From Phenylobacterium zucineum HLK1 (GTDB lineage Bacteria > Pseudomonadota > Alphaproteobacteria > Caulobacterales > Caulobacteraceae), in NCBI RefSeq assembly GCF_000017265.1, contig NC_011143.1, positions 62,001 through 126,000 of the forward strand: a DNA stretch of 64,000 nt, read 5' to 3'. The notes under the pieces are model-generated. The model searched no databases. It was not told the origin of the DNA and saw nothing but the letters and a program-made list of their open reading frames with translations. The position numbers were made by a program, and so were the translations under genes. Positions 8,124 to 16,823 of this stretch are shown here, piece after piece; position 1 is the stretch's first letter, and each line of letters opens with the position of its first letter.

Positions 8124-8885
8124 TCACGCGGAGCGATGTAGGTCTCGTCGACCGTCGCGCCAGCCCGCCGGCACGCTCCCGGCCGCGCCGCCTTGTCGCT
8201 GGGCCCGGTATGCCCTGGCGGACAGGACCAGGGCCTCGAAGAGGCGCCGGAAGACCTGCCGATGCAGCAGCAGCTCGGGGTGGAACTGCACGCCGATGCA
8301 GAAGTCGCGGTCGCTGCGCTCGATCGCCTGCGGCACGCCGTTCTCTTCCCGGGCGCTGACCGTCAGGCCCTCGCCAAGGCGGTCGACGGCCTGGCTGTGG
8401 ATCGAATTCACCCAGAGCCGCTCGCAGCCCAGGATGGCGTGCAGCCGCGTGCCGGGGGTGAGAGACACCTGCTTGCGGAAATGGATCTGCCGCAGCCAGT
8501 GCTGCGGATAGGGCGTGGGATGGAACCGCTTGACCACGTCCATGTGCAGGGAGCCGCCGGCGGCGACGTTCATCAGCTGGGCCCCGCGGCAGATGCCGAG
8601 GGTCGGCAGGTCTTCGGCCAGCGCTCGCTCGAGGAGGGCGAGCTCCATCTGCTCGCGCGGATGGTCGTAGCTGTAGTCGGCCTTCGGGCGGGTCTGGAAG
8701 CGGCCTGGAAAGACGTCCGAGCCGCCGCTGAGCACGAGGCCGTCCAGCCGCACTTGCTTCCATCCGCTCGATTCCAGCCGCACGGCGCGGCCGCCGGCGA
8801 GCCGGATGGCGAGGGCGATCGCGAGGAAGGACAGGAGGTCGCCGACGGTAGGCCGGGTGACGCCGATGGTCGGGCGGGGGTCCAC
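8124..8885 (-). CDS. Class-I glutamine amidotransferase-like hydrolase (peptidase C26, PuuD-like)
   Basis: 253 residues in the gamma-glutamyl hydrolase/PuuD fold: LDGLVLSGGSDVFP (oxyanion region), nucleophile elbow LGICRGAQLMNV and the catalytic His-Glu in IGVQFHPE. PuuD-type enzymes cleave gamma-glutamyl amide bonds, for example of gamma-glutamyl-GABA. The N-terminus is shorter than in PuuD, and a GTG at 8885 is the only sensible start. The gene begins 4 bases after the ATP-grasp stop, so the two are one transcription unit; a ligase making and a hydrolase cutting the same kind of amide bond is a reasonable inference. Confidence 0.8.
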   Translation of the reverse strand: MDPRPTIGVTRPTVGDLLSFLAIALAIRLAGGRAVRLESSGWKQVRLDGLVLSGGSDVFPGRFQTRPKADYSYDHPREQMELALLERALAEDLPTLGICRGAQLMNVAAGGSLHMDVVKRFHPTPYPQHWLRQIHFRKQVSLTPGTRLHAILGCERLWVNSIHSQAVDRLGEGLTVSAREENGVPQAIERSDRDFCIGVQFHPELLLHRQVFRRLFEALVLSARAYRAQRQGGAAGSVPAGWRDGRRDLHRSA

Positions 8886-8889
8886 AGGC

Positions 8890-10224
8890 TCACTCCACCA
8901 CGAGCCCGCGAGCGTCGGCGTCGTACTTCAGCTCAGGCGGCAGCTTGCCGTGCCGGATCAGGGAGGCGACGACGAAGAGGGCGCCGAGGCTGACCAGCGG
9001 ATCGTCCGAGCGGAAGAGCTCGTTCGGCGCGTTTTTGGCGGTGCGGAGCGACTCCCTAAGCCGCTGGGCGGCGCGGCCGAGATCCAGACCTGACCCGAAC
9101 CCGCGCGCGAGCTCGCGGGAGGCGTCGAGCAGCCGTCCGCTTTGGAAGAGGTGGACCGATTGGCCCCAGGCGTCGCGCAGGCCCGCAAAGCCCTCGTCGG
9201 AGTCGGCGACCTCCTGGATCGCGGAGAGGAGGTGAAGGCCGCCGACCTTGGTCCGCTGGCCGAGCTTGGGCGCGGCCGGCGTGATGACCTGGCCGGTGAC
9301 CGCCAGCTCGTAGAGCATCCAGGGGAAGTCGACGCCGGACTCGACCGTATGGAAGAGCCCCGCCCAGAAGCGCGGGTTCACCTCTATGAGGAAGGGCTCG
9401 GCGAACCCGTCCCAGCGGAAATCCACCTCCACCACGCCGGTCCAGCCAAGCCGCCCGAAGAGGCTGTCGGCCGTCGCCAGGAAGGGGGTGTCGTCGACGG
9501 TCTCGCGCAACACGCCGGCCCCCGCGCCGCGCGGGAACTGCGAGAGGTTGCGATAGGCCGCGCTCGCTAGCCGGCGTCCCCGGTCGTAGAGCGCGGTCAG
9601 GCAGAAATCCTGGCCGGGAATGTAGTCCTGGATGAGCAGCGGCTCCGTCGGCCTCGCCAGCAGCTCATCCAGCGCCTCGGCGTCTGTCACGCGCCGGACG
9701 CCGCGCCCGCCCACGCCGCGCACCGGCTTGGCCACGAGGGGATACTGCGCCGGTCGGGGCGCACCGGTCCGGAGGGACTCGTCGGTCCAGGTCCGCGGCG
9801 CATTCAGACCCAGCTCATGGGCCGTGCGCATCAGCGCGTCCTTCGGATCGACGGCCGCGATCGCCTCGATCGCCGGAGCGGCCACCTGGATGTGCCGCGA
9901 CAGCCGCTCGGCGTGGCGGGCGATGATCCGTGTCTCCTGGAAACAGGGGATCAGCACATAGGGTCGGCCGTCCTTCGGCTTGTGACGGATGATCGCCGCC
10001 TCCAGCTCGTCGATGAACCGATCGGGATCCGTGGCCGCCGGCGCGTGGGTGAAGTGCTTCTTGGCGAAGCGGGAGAAGGACACGGCCGTCAGGCCGACGT
10101 CGTCGCAGCCGATCACCTCGACGCCGCGACGTCCGAGAGAATGGGCGATCGTCAGGGCCATGAGGCTGCGCCCATAGGTGACGATCACCCGTCCCGACTT
10201 CAGCTGTGCGTGCATGGCGTCCAT
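8890..10224 (-). CDS. ATP-grasp ligase family protein
   Basis: A 444-residue ATP-grasp protein. The N-terminal Rossmann-like pre-grasp domain (VIVTYGRSLMALTIAHSLGRRGVEVIG) is followed by the ATP-binding domain with YPLVAKPVRGVGGRGVRRV, LIQDYIPG and the metal-binding FLIEVNPRFW. Such enzymes join a carboxylate to an amine or thiol through an acyl phosphate. A C-terminal extension of about 110 residues has no known motif. ATG 10224 or 10215 could be the start. The downstream C26 amidotransferase suggests an amino-acid or peptide amide as product, but the substrate cannot be read from the sequence. Confidence 0.8.
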   Translation of the reverse strand: MDAMHAQLKSGRVIVTYGRSLMALTIAHSLGRRGVEVIGCDDVGLTAVSFSRFAKKHFTHAPAATDPDRFIDELEAAIIRHKPKDGRPYVLIPCFQETRIIARHAERLSRHIQVAAPAIEAIAAVDPKDALMRTAHELGLNAPRTWTDESLRTGAPRPAQYPLVAKPVRGVGGRGVRRVTDAEALDELLARPTEPLLIQDYIPGQDFCLTALYDRGRRLASAAYRNLSQFPRGAGAGVLRETVDDTPFLATADSLFGRLGWTGVVEVDFRWDGFAEPFLIEVNPRFWAGLFHTVESGVDFPWMLYELAVTGQVITPAAPKLGQRTKVGGLHLLSAIQEVADSDEGFAGLRDAWGQSVHLFQSGRLLDASRELARGFGSGLDLGRAAQRLRESLRTAKNAPNELFRSDDPLVSLGALFVVASLIRHGKLPPELKYDADARGLVVE

Positions 10225-10273
10225 GTCGTTCCAGGATGAAGATGGTTCGACGCGCCGGTCGCGCAAGCGGCCC

Positions 10274-10978
10274 TCAGGCGCGTGGCAGCGCCGCGGCGCG
10301 GCTCGCATCCAGGTAGGCGAGGGCGATCGTCTGCCCCGCATCGTCGAGCTCCGCCACGAGGGGATTGGCGAGGGGGATTTCGAGCCGCCGGACCTCCTCG
10401 GGCTGAAGGCGCAAGAGGTCGCTCAGCAGGGCGCGAAGGCTGTTGCCGTGAGCCACCACCAGGACGGGTCCGGCCGAGAGGGCGCTGTCAAGCTGGGCGC
10501 GCCAGGGCTTCAGCCGCGCCTGAACATCCTCCAGGCTTTCCGTGTGCGGCACGGGGACACCGCGGTAGCGGCGGTCCTGCGCCAGCGCCTGATGTTCAGC
10601 TTCCCCCATTGGCGGCGGCCGGTCCGAATAGCCGCGACGCCAGCGGGCGATCTGTTCGGCGCCGAACCGTTCCGCGGCCTCGTCCTTCTCGAGGCCGGTC
10701 AAGGCGCCGTAGTGGCGCTCATTGAGGCGCCAAGTCTTGTGCTCGGGGACGAAGGCCTGGCCGCTCGCCTGCAGCACGATCCGCAGGGTCCGGATCGCCC
10801 GGGTGAGCACTGAGGTGAACGCCGTCTTGAACTCCAAGCCCTGCGCGCGGAGCAGCCGGCCGGCGGCCTCGGCCTGGGCTTCGCCCGCCGGTGTCAGGTT
10901 GACGTCGGCCCAACCGGTGAACCGGTTGGCGGCGTTCCACTGGCTCTGGCCGTGGCGGAGGAGGACGAGGCTGCGCAT
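10274..10978 (-). CDS. gpmA: 2,3-bisphosphoglycerate-dependent phosphoglycerate mutase
   Basis: 234 residues with the histidine phosphatase signature VLLRHGQSQWN near the N-terminus, the GpmA-specific RHYGALTGL and GESLEDV-like HTESLEDV segments, and the second catalytic His in VVAHGNSLRALL. It interconverts 3- and 2-phosphoglycerate in the cytoplasm. The start MRSLVLL at 10978 is chosen because it sits directly before the RHG motif. An EcfG-type promoter lies 34 bases upstream, which would place this mutase under the general stress response; it may be a second copy. Confidence 0.88.
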   Translation of the reverse strand: MRSLVLLRHGQSQWNAANRFTGWADVNLTPAGEAQAEAAGRLLRAQGLEFKTAFTSVLTRAIRTLRIVLQASGQAFVPEHKTWRLNERHYGALTGLEKDEAAERFGAEQIARWRRGYSDRPPPMGEAEHQALAQDRRYRGVPVPHTESLEDVQARLKPWRAQLDSALSAGPVLVVAHGNSLRALLSDLLRLQPEEVRRLEIPLANPLVAELDDAGQTIALAYLDASRAAALPRA

Positions 10979-11011
10979 GGCGAAGTTCGGGCTTCGGGAA
11001 ACCGCCCGCCC

Positions 11012-11036
11012 AACACGCCGACGCACAGGCGGTTCC
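11012..11036 (-). promoter_or_regulatory. EcfG-type promoter for gpmA
   Basis: On the minus strand GGAAC (11036-11032), 16 bases, then TGTT (11015-11012); the alphaproteobacterial general-stress consensus is GGAAC-N16/17-CGTT. It lies 34 bases upstream of the gpmA ATG. Confidence 0.5.
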
Positions 11037-11095
11037 AAGGCACCGTTCGGCGCTTCTCTCGTTATGGCGACGGCTTTCTCGGATCGTGAGGCGTC

Positions 11096-11881
11096 ATGGA
11101 TTGGTCGCTCGTGCTGACCGGCCTGGCGGGAAGCACGGCGGCCGGCGTGGCGACCGGCGTCGGGGCCCTGCCGGTCTTCTTTATCCGCACACTGTCGGAC
11201 CGCGTGCAGGCGGCGTTCCTGGGGTTCGCCGCGGGCGTCATGCTGACCGCGGCCTTCCGCTCGCTGATCTCACCGGCGCTGGAGCTCGCGCCGCAGCACC
11301 CGCTCGGCCCCACGATCGGCCACGCCGAGGTGGTGCTCGGGCTGGCGCTGGGCGCGATGGCCGTGCAGCTCGTGAACCGCTTCGCGCCCCACGAGCACTT
11401 CGTGATTGGGATCGAGGGCGTACCCGCCGAGTCCCTGCAGCGCATCTGGCTGATCGTCATCGCCATCGCCCTGCACAACATCCCCGAAGGCCTGGCCGTC
11501 GGCGTGAGCTTCGGCGGTCCCGACGTCGCCAACGGGACGAGCGCTGCCCTCGGCATCGGCCTGCAGAACCTGCCCGAGGGCCTCGCCGTGGCCGCCGCCC
11601 TGGCCAGCATCAACTATCCCCGCAAGGTCGCGTTTGCGGTGGCGCTTCTGACCGGGCTGCTGGAGCCGGTCAGCGGCTTCATGGGCATCGCCCTGGTGTC
11701 GTGGATCGACGGATTGCTGCCGGCGGCCTTGGCCTTCGCGGCCGGGGCCATGGTGTGGGTGGTCAGCGCCGAGATCATCCCGGAGACCCACGCCAAGGGA
11801 CACCAAGCCGTCGCCACGGGATCGCTGATGGCCGGACTGATCCTGATGGTGGTGATCGACGCCTGGCTAGCGGGCGGCTGA
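11096..11881 (+). CDS. ZIP family metal transporter
   Basis: A 261-residue membrane protein with about eight helices. It carries the ZIP helix-4 and helix-5 metal-site motifs ALHNIPEGLAVGVS and GLQNLPEGLAVA, in which His, Asn, Pro and Glu line the ion path, and a PVSGFMG-type segment in helix 6. It is similar to the ZupT/GufA branch and should import Zn2+ or related divalent ions. The start at 11096 follows GTGAGGCGTC. Its 3' end overlaps the convergent gene at 11867 by 15 bases. Confidence 0.85.
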   Translation: MDWSLVLTGLAGSTAAGVATGVGALPVFFIRTLSDRVQAAFLGFAAGVMLTAAFRSLISPALELAPQHPLGPTIGHAEVVLGLALGAMAVQLVNRFAPHEHFVIGIEGVPAESLQRIWLIVIAIALHNIPEGLAVGVSFGGPDVANGTSAALGIGLQNLPEGLAVAAALASINYPRKVAFAVALLTGLLEPVSGFMGIALVSWIDGLLPAALAFAAGAMVWVVSAEIIPETHAKGHQAVATGSLMAGLILMVVIDAWLAGG

Positions 11882-12274
11882 TCCCCGGGCGTCGCGCAGC
11901 CTGGCGGCTCCCATGGCGGCGATCCTCGCCGCGGCTGAGCGGGTGACGCTTGGCCGGGCGAAACGCCAGAGCGCTGCGGCTCCGCGAAGTGCGGCCAGCC
12001 GCGCCGCCGGGTTGGCGAGCACGCCCGCGCCGGCGAGGAGGCCCGCAGCCACGAGTGTCGTCTTCACCGGATGGCGACGCGCATAGGCGGCTGCGGCCTG
12101 GGCGCGATGCGTCGTCGCCTGGCCCGCTTCCGCCGCCCGCGTTCGCGCTACGGCGCCGGCGCGTTCGGCGATTGCGCGCCCTTCGTCCGCCAGCCGGCTG
12201 GCTTCGACGACCGCCCTTCGGCCGCTCTCCTTCACCTTGGAACGGGTTGGTTTTCGATTTTCGGCCATGGCCAT
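11867..12274 (-). CDS. Ala/Arg-rich protein with one weak membrane segment
   Basis: 135 residues. The N-terminal half is a highly charged helix (KESGRRAVVEASRLADEGRAIAERA) like the ElaB/YqjD/DUF883 ribosome- or membrane-associated stress proteins. A hydrophobic stretch KTTLVAAGLLAGAGVLA lies at about residues 75-91, and the C-terminus is Ala/Arg-rich. The ATG at 12274 has AAAGGAG seven bases upstream. Function unknown; the family comparison rests on composition, not on a clear motif. Confidence 0.6.
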   Translation of the reverse strand: MAMAENRKPTRSKVKESGRRAVVEASRLADEGRAIAERAGAVARTRAAEAGQATTHRAQAAAAYARRHPVKTTLVAAGLLAGAGVLANPAARLAALRGAAALWRFARPSVTRSAAARIAAMGAARLRDARGSAAR

Positions 12275-12365
12275 GGCGTAGCTCCTTTCGCCGCGCGGTA
12301 ACGCTTCAGCGGCCTGGCCGATCCGGCGCTGCAACAGAGCCCAAGGACGCCCGTTTCCCGCAGCG

Positions 12366-13265
12366 ATGCGCTTCAGTCCGAACCCTGTCGTCGACCTGAA
12401 GGCCGCCAAGATTGCGGCCGTGGTCAACGCCGCGAGCGGTCGTTGCAGCCGGGCGACCGGCGAGGCGCTGCGCGCGCACCTGCAAGCGCACGGCCTAGCG
12501 CCGGCGGAGGTCTGGTGCGGACTGGGCGCGGATCTTTGCCCGGCGCTGGATCGGGTCCTGGCCGGCAAGCCCGACGTGCTCATCGTCCTGGGCGGGGACG
12601 GCACCGTGCGCACCGCGGCCGAGCGCTGCGAGCCGTCGGGACCCCTGCTGATGCCGCTCCCTGGCGGCACCATGAACGTGTTGCCGCGCGCCCTCTATGG
12701 CGCTCGGACCTGGCGTCAGGCGATCAACGACTTGCTAACCGCGCCTCAGCTCTGCCCTGTCAACGGCGCCCGGGTCGCCGGCCAGCGGTTCTTCGCTGCG
12801 GCGCTGTTCGGCGGGCCGTCCCTGCTGCAGGAGGCTCGGGAGGCGGTTCGCTACGGAGAGTTCGCCCTGGCGGCCCGCAAGGGCTTGGCGGCCCTGCGCA
12901 GCGCCTTTGATCGCGAGCTCATCTGCCTGTGGGACGACGCCGACGAGGCGAGGGGGGAGGCGGTCGCCGTCCTGTGCCCCCTGGCCTCGCCCCGGCTCGC
13001 CGCTACCGAGGCTCGCCTGGAAGCCGCCGTCGTCCACCCGGAAGGGCCGCTCGACGCCCTGCGCCTGGTGCTCACCGCAGCGTTCCGGGACTGGCGCGCC
13101 GATCCGGACGTCCGCTGCGCCATGGCCCAGACCGTCGAGGTGCTGGGCGCCGGCCCCGTGCCCGCCTTGCTGGACGGCGAGCGGTTCACCTTCGAAGGAC
13201 CACTGCGGGTCGAGCTCGTGCCGGAGGCCTTCCTGGCGCTCACGCCGGGCGACCGGCCCGGCTGA
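12366..13265 (+). CDS. Diacylglycerol/lipid kinase family protein
   Basis: 299 residues with the DAGK catalytic domain: N-terminal VVNAASGR, the nucleotide loop VLGGDGTVRTAAE and the PLPGGTMNVLPRAL segment that replaces the usual LPlGTgNdfAR. These cytoplasmic or membrane-bound enzymes phosphorylate diacylglycerol or sphingoid-type lipids. GGTMN rather than GTGND groups it with poorly studied proteobacterial members. It is divergent from the preceding gene with a 91-base gap. The substrate cannot be decided. Confidence 0.82.
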   Translation: MRFSPNPVVDLKAAKIAAVVNAASGRCSRATGEALRAHLQAHGLAPAEVWCGLGADLCPALDRVLAGKPDVLIVLGGDGTVRTAAERCEPSGPLLMPLPGGTMNVLPRALYGARTWRQAINDLLTAPQLCPVNGARVAGQRFFAAALFGGPSLLQEAREAVRYGEFALAARKGLAALRSAFDRELICLWDDADEARGEAVAVLCPLASPRLAATEARLEAAVVHPEGPLDALRLVLTAAFRDWRADPDVRCAMAQTVEVLGAGPVPALLDGERFTFEGPLRVELVPEAFLALTPGDRPG

Positions 13266-13316
13266 CGGCAGCGCCGGACGCGCAGCCACTGCATGCAGGC
13301 CTAAGAACCCCCGCCT

Positions 13317-13595
13317 TCAGCAGGGTCTCATCGCGCCCGTCGCCACCGCGATCCTGAAACACTCCTCAGCGCCGGTTTCACAGTCGATGACGGTTACGGA
13401 GACTTCTTCCCGGTCTGCGTCGTCGTTCGGCCCCCAGCACTCGAGGAAGCCGATCGCCGCGTCGGTTAAGCTCTCCGCCTCCGGGACCTTGTGACCGGAG
13501 CAGGCGCCCTCGTCCGTCGCATAGGCGTAGAAGCGCCCGGGCGCAGAACTCGCACAAGGTTCGGGGTGGCGATGCGATGGGGAAACGCGGTTCAT
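13317..13595 (-). CDS. DUF5961-like small protein
   Basis: 92 residues. The core GRFYAYATDEG, EAESLTDAAIGFLECW and EEVSVTVIDCETGAEECFRI matches from memory the layout of DUF5961 proteins of Caulobacterales, with a terminal E-V-x-V-x-V-x-D-x-E-T-G-x-x-x-C-F pattern. The product is soluble and of unknown function. ATG 13595 has no clear ribosome binding site, and a CGCCCTAACG stretch at 13607-13616 sits too close to the start to be scored as a promoter. Confidence 0.6.
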   Translation of the reverse strand: MNRVSPSHRHPEPCASSAPGRFYAYATDEGACSGHKVPEAESLTDAAIGFLECWGPNDDADREEVSVTVIDCETGAEECFRIAVATGAMRPC

Positions 13596-13703
13596 AGGCG
13601 GATCACGACGTTAGGGCGCGGGCAGAACGCACGTCGCCTTGCGCCGTTTCTACGGAACCGGCGCCAGGCCGGACGGCGTTCATGCGCCGGGAGTGCAGGG
13701 GAA

Positions 13704-14120
13704 ATGGCCAACCGAAACTCGCGCGACTGGATGTGGTCCGACGCTTTGCAGATGCTGGCGCGCGCCGACCAGCTGCACCGGCAGGTTTTCCGGCCGGCCG
13801 CGGCGACGCGGGCGCTGTGCTGGGAGCCGCCGATCGACCTCCTGGAGACGACCGGCGAGGTGCAGATCATCGCCGCCCTGCCGGGCGTCGACCCGGAGGG
13901 CGTCCAGGTCTTCATCGATGAGGGCGGCGCCCTGGTGATCACGGGCCGGCGGGACCCCTCGCCCGCGATGCGTCGGGCGATGGTCCACCGCATGGAATTA
14001 CCGCAGGGCCAGTTCGCCCGACGGGTCCCGCTACCGGCCGGCCGCTACGGCCGCATCGACTGGCAGGCCGAGCATGGCTGCCTCACGGTGACGCTGCACA
14101 AGGCGGGGCAGGCCCGATGA
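13704..14120 (+). CDS. Small heat-shock protein Hsp20, divergent
   Basis: A 138-residue alpha-crystallin protein: N-terminal arm to about residue 45, then a crystallin domain with VQIIAALPGVDPEGVQVFIDEG and a C-terminal strand GCLTVTLHK. The usual A-x-x-x-N-G-V-L reads W-Q-A-E-H-G-C-L, and the C-terminal I/V-x-I/V anchor is missing, so oligomer assembly may differ. The start ATG at 13704 follows CAGGGGAA. The stop overlaps the lon start as ATGA, coupling a holdase with a protease for the clients it binds. Confidence 0.85.
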   Translation: MANRNSRDWMWSDALQMLARADQLHRQVFRPAAATRALCWEPPIDLLETTGEVQIIAALPGVDPEGVQVFIDEGGALVITGRRDPSPAMRRAMVHRMELPQGQFARRVPLPAGRYGRIDWQAEHGCLTVTLHKAGQAR

Positions 14121-16495
14121 GCGGAGTTCCCTCCAGTAACGGCGTGCGCGACTTCCCGGACGACGCGGTGGTCGTCGTGCCCGTGTCCAACGTCATCTTC
14201 CCCGGCATCGTCTTCCCGATCGTGCTCGATCGCCCGAGCGCCGTGGCGGCCGCCCAGCACGCCCTGCGCGAACAGCACCCGCTGGTGCTGGTCCTGCAAC
14301 AGGATCTTCAGGCGCCAGACCCAGGACCGCGGTCGCTGCACCGCATGGGGACGCTCGCCAACGTCCTTCGCTATGTCACCGGGCCGGACGGGGCGCCCCA
14401 CGTCGCCTGTCAGGGCGTCGAGCGGTTCGAGATCACCGAATGGCTGGAGGGCTATCCCTTCATCGCCGCTCGGGGCCGACGGATCACCGAGTCGGAGGCG
14501 GACGGGCCCGAGATCGAGGCCAGGTTCCTGCATCTGCGCAGCCAGGCCCTGGAAGCGCTGCAGCTCCTTCCGCAATCGCCGCCCGCCGAACTGGTGAGTG
14601 CGGTCGAGGGCGCTAGCTCGGCGGCCACGCTCGCCGACCTCGTGGCCGCCTATCTCGACCTGCAGCCGCCGGAGAAACAGGAGATCCTGGAAACCGTCGA
14701 CCTGCAGGCGCGGCTTGACAGGGTCTCGACCTTCCTGGCGAAGCGGCTGGAGGTCCTGCGCCTGACCAGTGAAATCGCTCAACGCACCCGCGAGTCGCTC
14801 GGCGAGCGGCAGCGTCAGGCCCTGCTGCGCGAGCAGATGGCCGCCATCCAGCGGGAGCTTGGCGAGACCGATGACCGCGAAGAGCTGGTCGAGCTGGAGA
14901 GCGCGATCGGGGCGGCCGGCATGCCGGAGGAGGTGGTGCAGCAGGCCCGCAAGGAGCTGCGCCGTCTCGCCCGCACCCCAGAGACCGCGGCCGAGTACGG
15001 CATGGTGCGCACCTATCTGGAGTGGCTGGTCGAGCTGCCCTGGAAGGCGCCCGAACCCGTCCCGCTCGACTTGGCCGAGGCGCGCCGCATCCTCGACGAG
15101 GACCACTTCGGGCTGGAGAAGATCAAGCAGCGGATCGTCGAGCATCTGGCGGTCCGACGGCTCGCGCCGGAAGGCAAGGCGCCGATCCTCTGCTTCGTCG
15201 GCCCGCCGGGCGTGGGCAAGACCTCGCTCGGCCAGTCCATCGCGCGCGCCATGCACCGGCCGTTCGTGCGGGTGAGCCTGGGCGGCGTGCACGACGAGTC
15301 CGAGATCCGGGGCCACCGCCGCACCTATGTCGGCGCCCTGCCGGGCAACATCATCCAGGCGATCCGCAAGGCCGGCCGCCGCGACTGCGTGATGATGCTG
15401 GACGAGATCGACAAGATGAGCGCGGGGCTGCACGGCGATCCGTCCGCCGCCCTCCTGGAGGTGCTCGATCCTGAGCAGAATGCGACTTTCCGCGACAACT
15501 ATCTCGCCGTGCCTTTCGACCTCAGCCGGGTCGTGTTCCTCACCACGGCCAACATGCTCGACACCATCCCGGGGCCGCTGCGGGACCGCATGGAGATCAT
15601 CCAGCTCTCCGGCTACACGGCAGGTGAAAAGCTCCAGATCGCCGAACGCTTCCTCGTCCGCCGCCAGCTGGAGGCGAACGGCCTCAAGGCGGACCAGGTG
15701 GAGATCGACCGCGCCGCCCTGGAGCGGCTGATCGCCCGCTACACCCGTGAAGCGGGGGTGCGGTCCCTGGAGCGCGAGATCGGGCGCGTGCTGCGCCACG
15801 TCGCCGTCCGCTTCGCCGAAGGCCAGGCCGATCCGGTCCGGATCACGCCCGACGACCTCGAGCCGATCCTCGGGGCCCCGCGGGTGGAGAACGAAGTCGC
15901 GATGCGCACCAGCGTGCCGGGGGTCGCCACGGGGCTCGCCTGGACCCCGGTCGGCGGCGAGATCCTGTTCATCGAAGCGACCCGCACGCCGGGGGAGGGG
16001 CGTCTGATCCTCACTGGCCAGCTGGGCGAGGTGATGCGCGAAAGCGCCCAGACCGCCCTCAGCCTCGTGAAGAGCCGCGCCGAAGCGCTTGGCGTGGATC
16101 CTTCGCTGTTCAAGGACAGCGACATCCACATCCATGTGCCGGCGGGGGCGACGCCCAAGGACGGGCCGAGCGCCGGCGTCGCTATGACCATGGCCCTGAT
16201 CTCCCTCCTCACCGATCGCACCCTGCGCAGCGACACCGCCATGACCGGCGAGATCAGCCTCCGCGGCCTAGTGCTGCCCGTCGGCGGCATCAAGGAGAAG
16301 GTGGTCGCGGCCGCGACCGCAGGCGTGCGGCGCGTGCTGCTGCCGGCGCGCAACCGCCCTGACGAGCGGGACATTCCGCAGGAGACCCGCGAGCAGCTGG
16401 AGCTGGTCTGGCTGGACCGGATCGAGGACGCCATCGAGGCGGCGTTGGACCGGCCGCCGCAGGCGAAGAAACCCTCGGTGCGGGCCGTCGATTAG
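14117..16495 (+). CDS. lon: Lon ATP-dependent protease
   Basis: 792 residues with the LonA layout: N-terminal substrate domain (VVVVPVSNVIFPG), coiled-coil linker, AAA+ module with Walker A GPPGVGKTS (about residue 361), Walker B MMLDEIDKM (about 427), and the C-terminal peptidase with catalytic Ser in PKDGPSAGVAM (about 684) and Lys in GGIKEKVVAA (about 727). It degrades damaged and regulatory proteins in the cytoplasm. Pairing with Hsp20 in an operon outside the usual clpX-lon-hup context suggests an accessory Lon. The next gene begins 12 bases later. Confidence 0.95.
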   Translation: MSGVPSSNGVRDFPDDAVVVVPVSNVIFPGIVFPIVLDRPSAVAAAQHALREQHPLVLVLQQDLQAPDPGPRSLHRMGTLANVLRYVTGPDGAPHVACQGVERFEITEWLEGYPFIAARGRRITESEADGPEIEARFLHLRSQALEALQLLPQSPPAELVSAVEGASSAATLADLVAAYLDLQPPEKQEILETVDLQARLDRVSTFLAKRLEVLRLTSEIAQRTRESLGERQRQALLREQMAAIQRELGETDDREELVELESAIGAAGMPEEVVQQARKELRRLARTPETAAEYGMVRTYLEWLVELPWKAPEPVPLDLAEARRILDEDHFGLEKIKQRIVEHLAVRRLAPEGKAPILCFVGPPGVGKTSLGQSIARAMHRPFVRVSLGGVHDESEIRGHRRTYVGALPGNIIQAIRKAGRRDCVMMLDEIDKMSAGLHGDPSAALLEVLDPEQNATFRDNYLAVPFDLSRVVFLTTANMLDTIPGPLRDRMEIIQLSGYTAGEKLQIAERFLVRRQLEANGLKADQVEIDRAALERLIARYTREAGVRSLEREIGRVLRHVAVRFAEGQADPVRITPDDLEPILGAPRVENEVAMRTSVPGVATGLAWTPVGGEILFIEATRTPGEGRLILTGQLGEVMRESAQTALSLVKSRAEALGVDPSLFKDSDIHIHVPAGATPKDGPSAGVAMTMALISLLTDRTLRSDTAMTGEISLRGLVLPVGGIKEKVVAAATAGVRRVLLPARNRPDERDIPQETREQLELVWLDRIEDAIEAALDRPPQAKKPSVRAVD

Positions 16496-16506
16496 GAGGA
16501 CCGAAG

Positions 16507-16800
16507 GTGGCCGAAGTCGTGAAGCTGGTGGCCGGCGACCCCCTGCCCGATGAGGGGGAGTTCCTGGTCGTGACGCGCCTGAGCCGTCCTCGCGTCTTCG
16601 AATACTTCATCGACGTCAGTCCGGCGCTGGAGCCGAAGGTCGGCCGACGGATTCCGCCGGGAGGCCCTGGCTATGCCAGCCTGGAGACGGCTCTGCACGC
16701 CGCCCAGGAGCTGGCCGCGCAGCACCAGGCGCCCACCATCTATGTGCAGCACGAATCCATCCTCGTGCGGCCCTTCTTCCCGGCGCGGCGCCGCGGCTGA
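16507..16800 (+). CDS. Stand-alone copy of a small domain also fused to the Pta-like protein
   Basis: 97 residues with a GTG start at 16507 behind AGGAGGACC. Residues 18-80 align without gaps to the N-terminal 63-residue domain of the phosphotransacetylase-like protein at 24524-25801; I counted 23 identities of 63. The shared pattern is Y-(F/Y)-(I/V)-x-x-SP-x-LE-x4-R-x-(I/L)P-x-GG-x-G-(Y/F)-A, then E-x-A-x4-Q-x-LAA and (I/L)YV. The protein is soluble, probably alpha/beta, of unknown function. It is the last gene of the hsp20-lon operon. Confidence 0.7.
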   Translation: MAEVVKLVAGDPLPDEGEFLVVTRLSRPRVFEYFIDVSPALEPKVGRRIPPGGPGYASLETALHAAQELAAQHQAPTIYVQHESILVRPFFPARRRG

Positions 16801-16823
16801 TCCGAGTCTCTCTACCGCGCCGG

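Noticed and set aside
13607..13616. CCCTAACG as a sigma32-like -10 box for the DUF5961-like gene
   Set aside because: There is no TTG-type -35 element 14 bases upstream and the box is only about 11 bases from the ATG.
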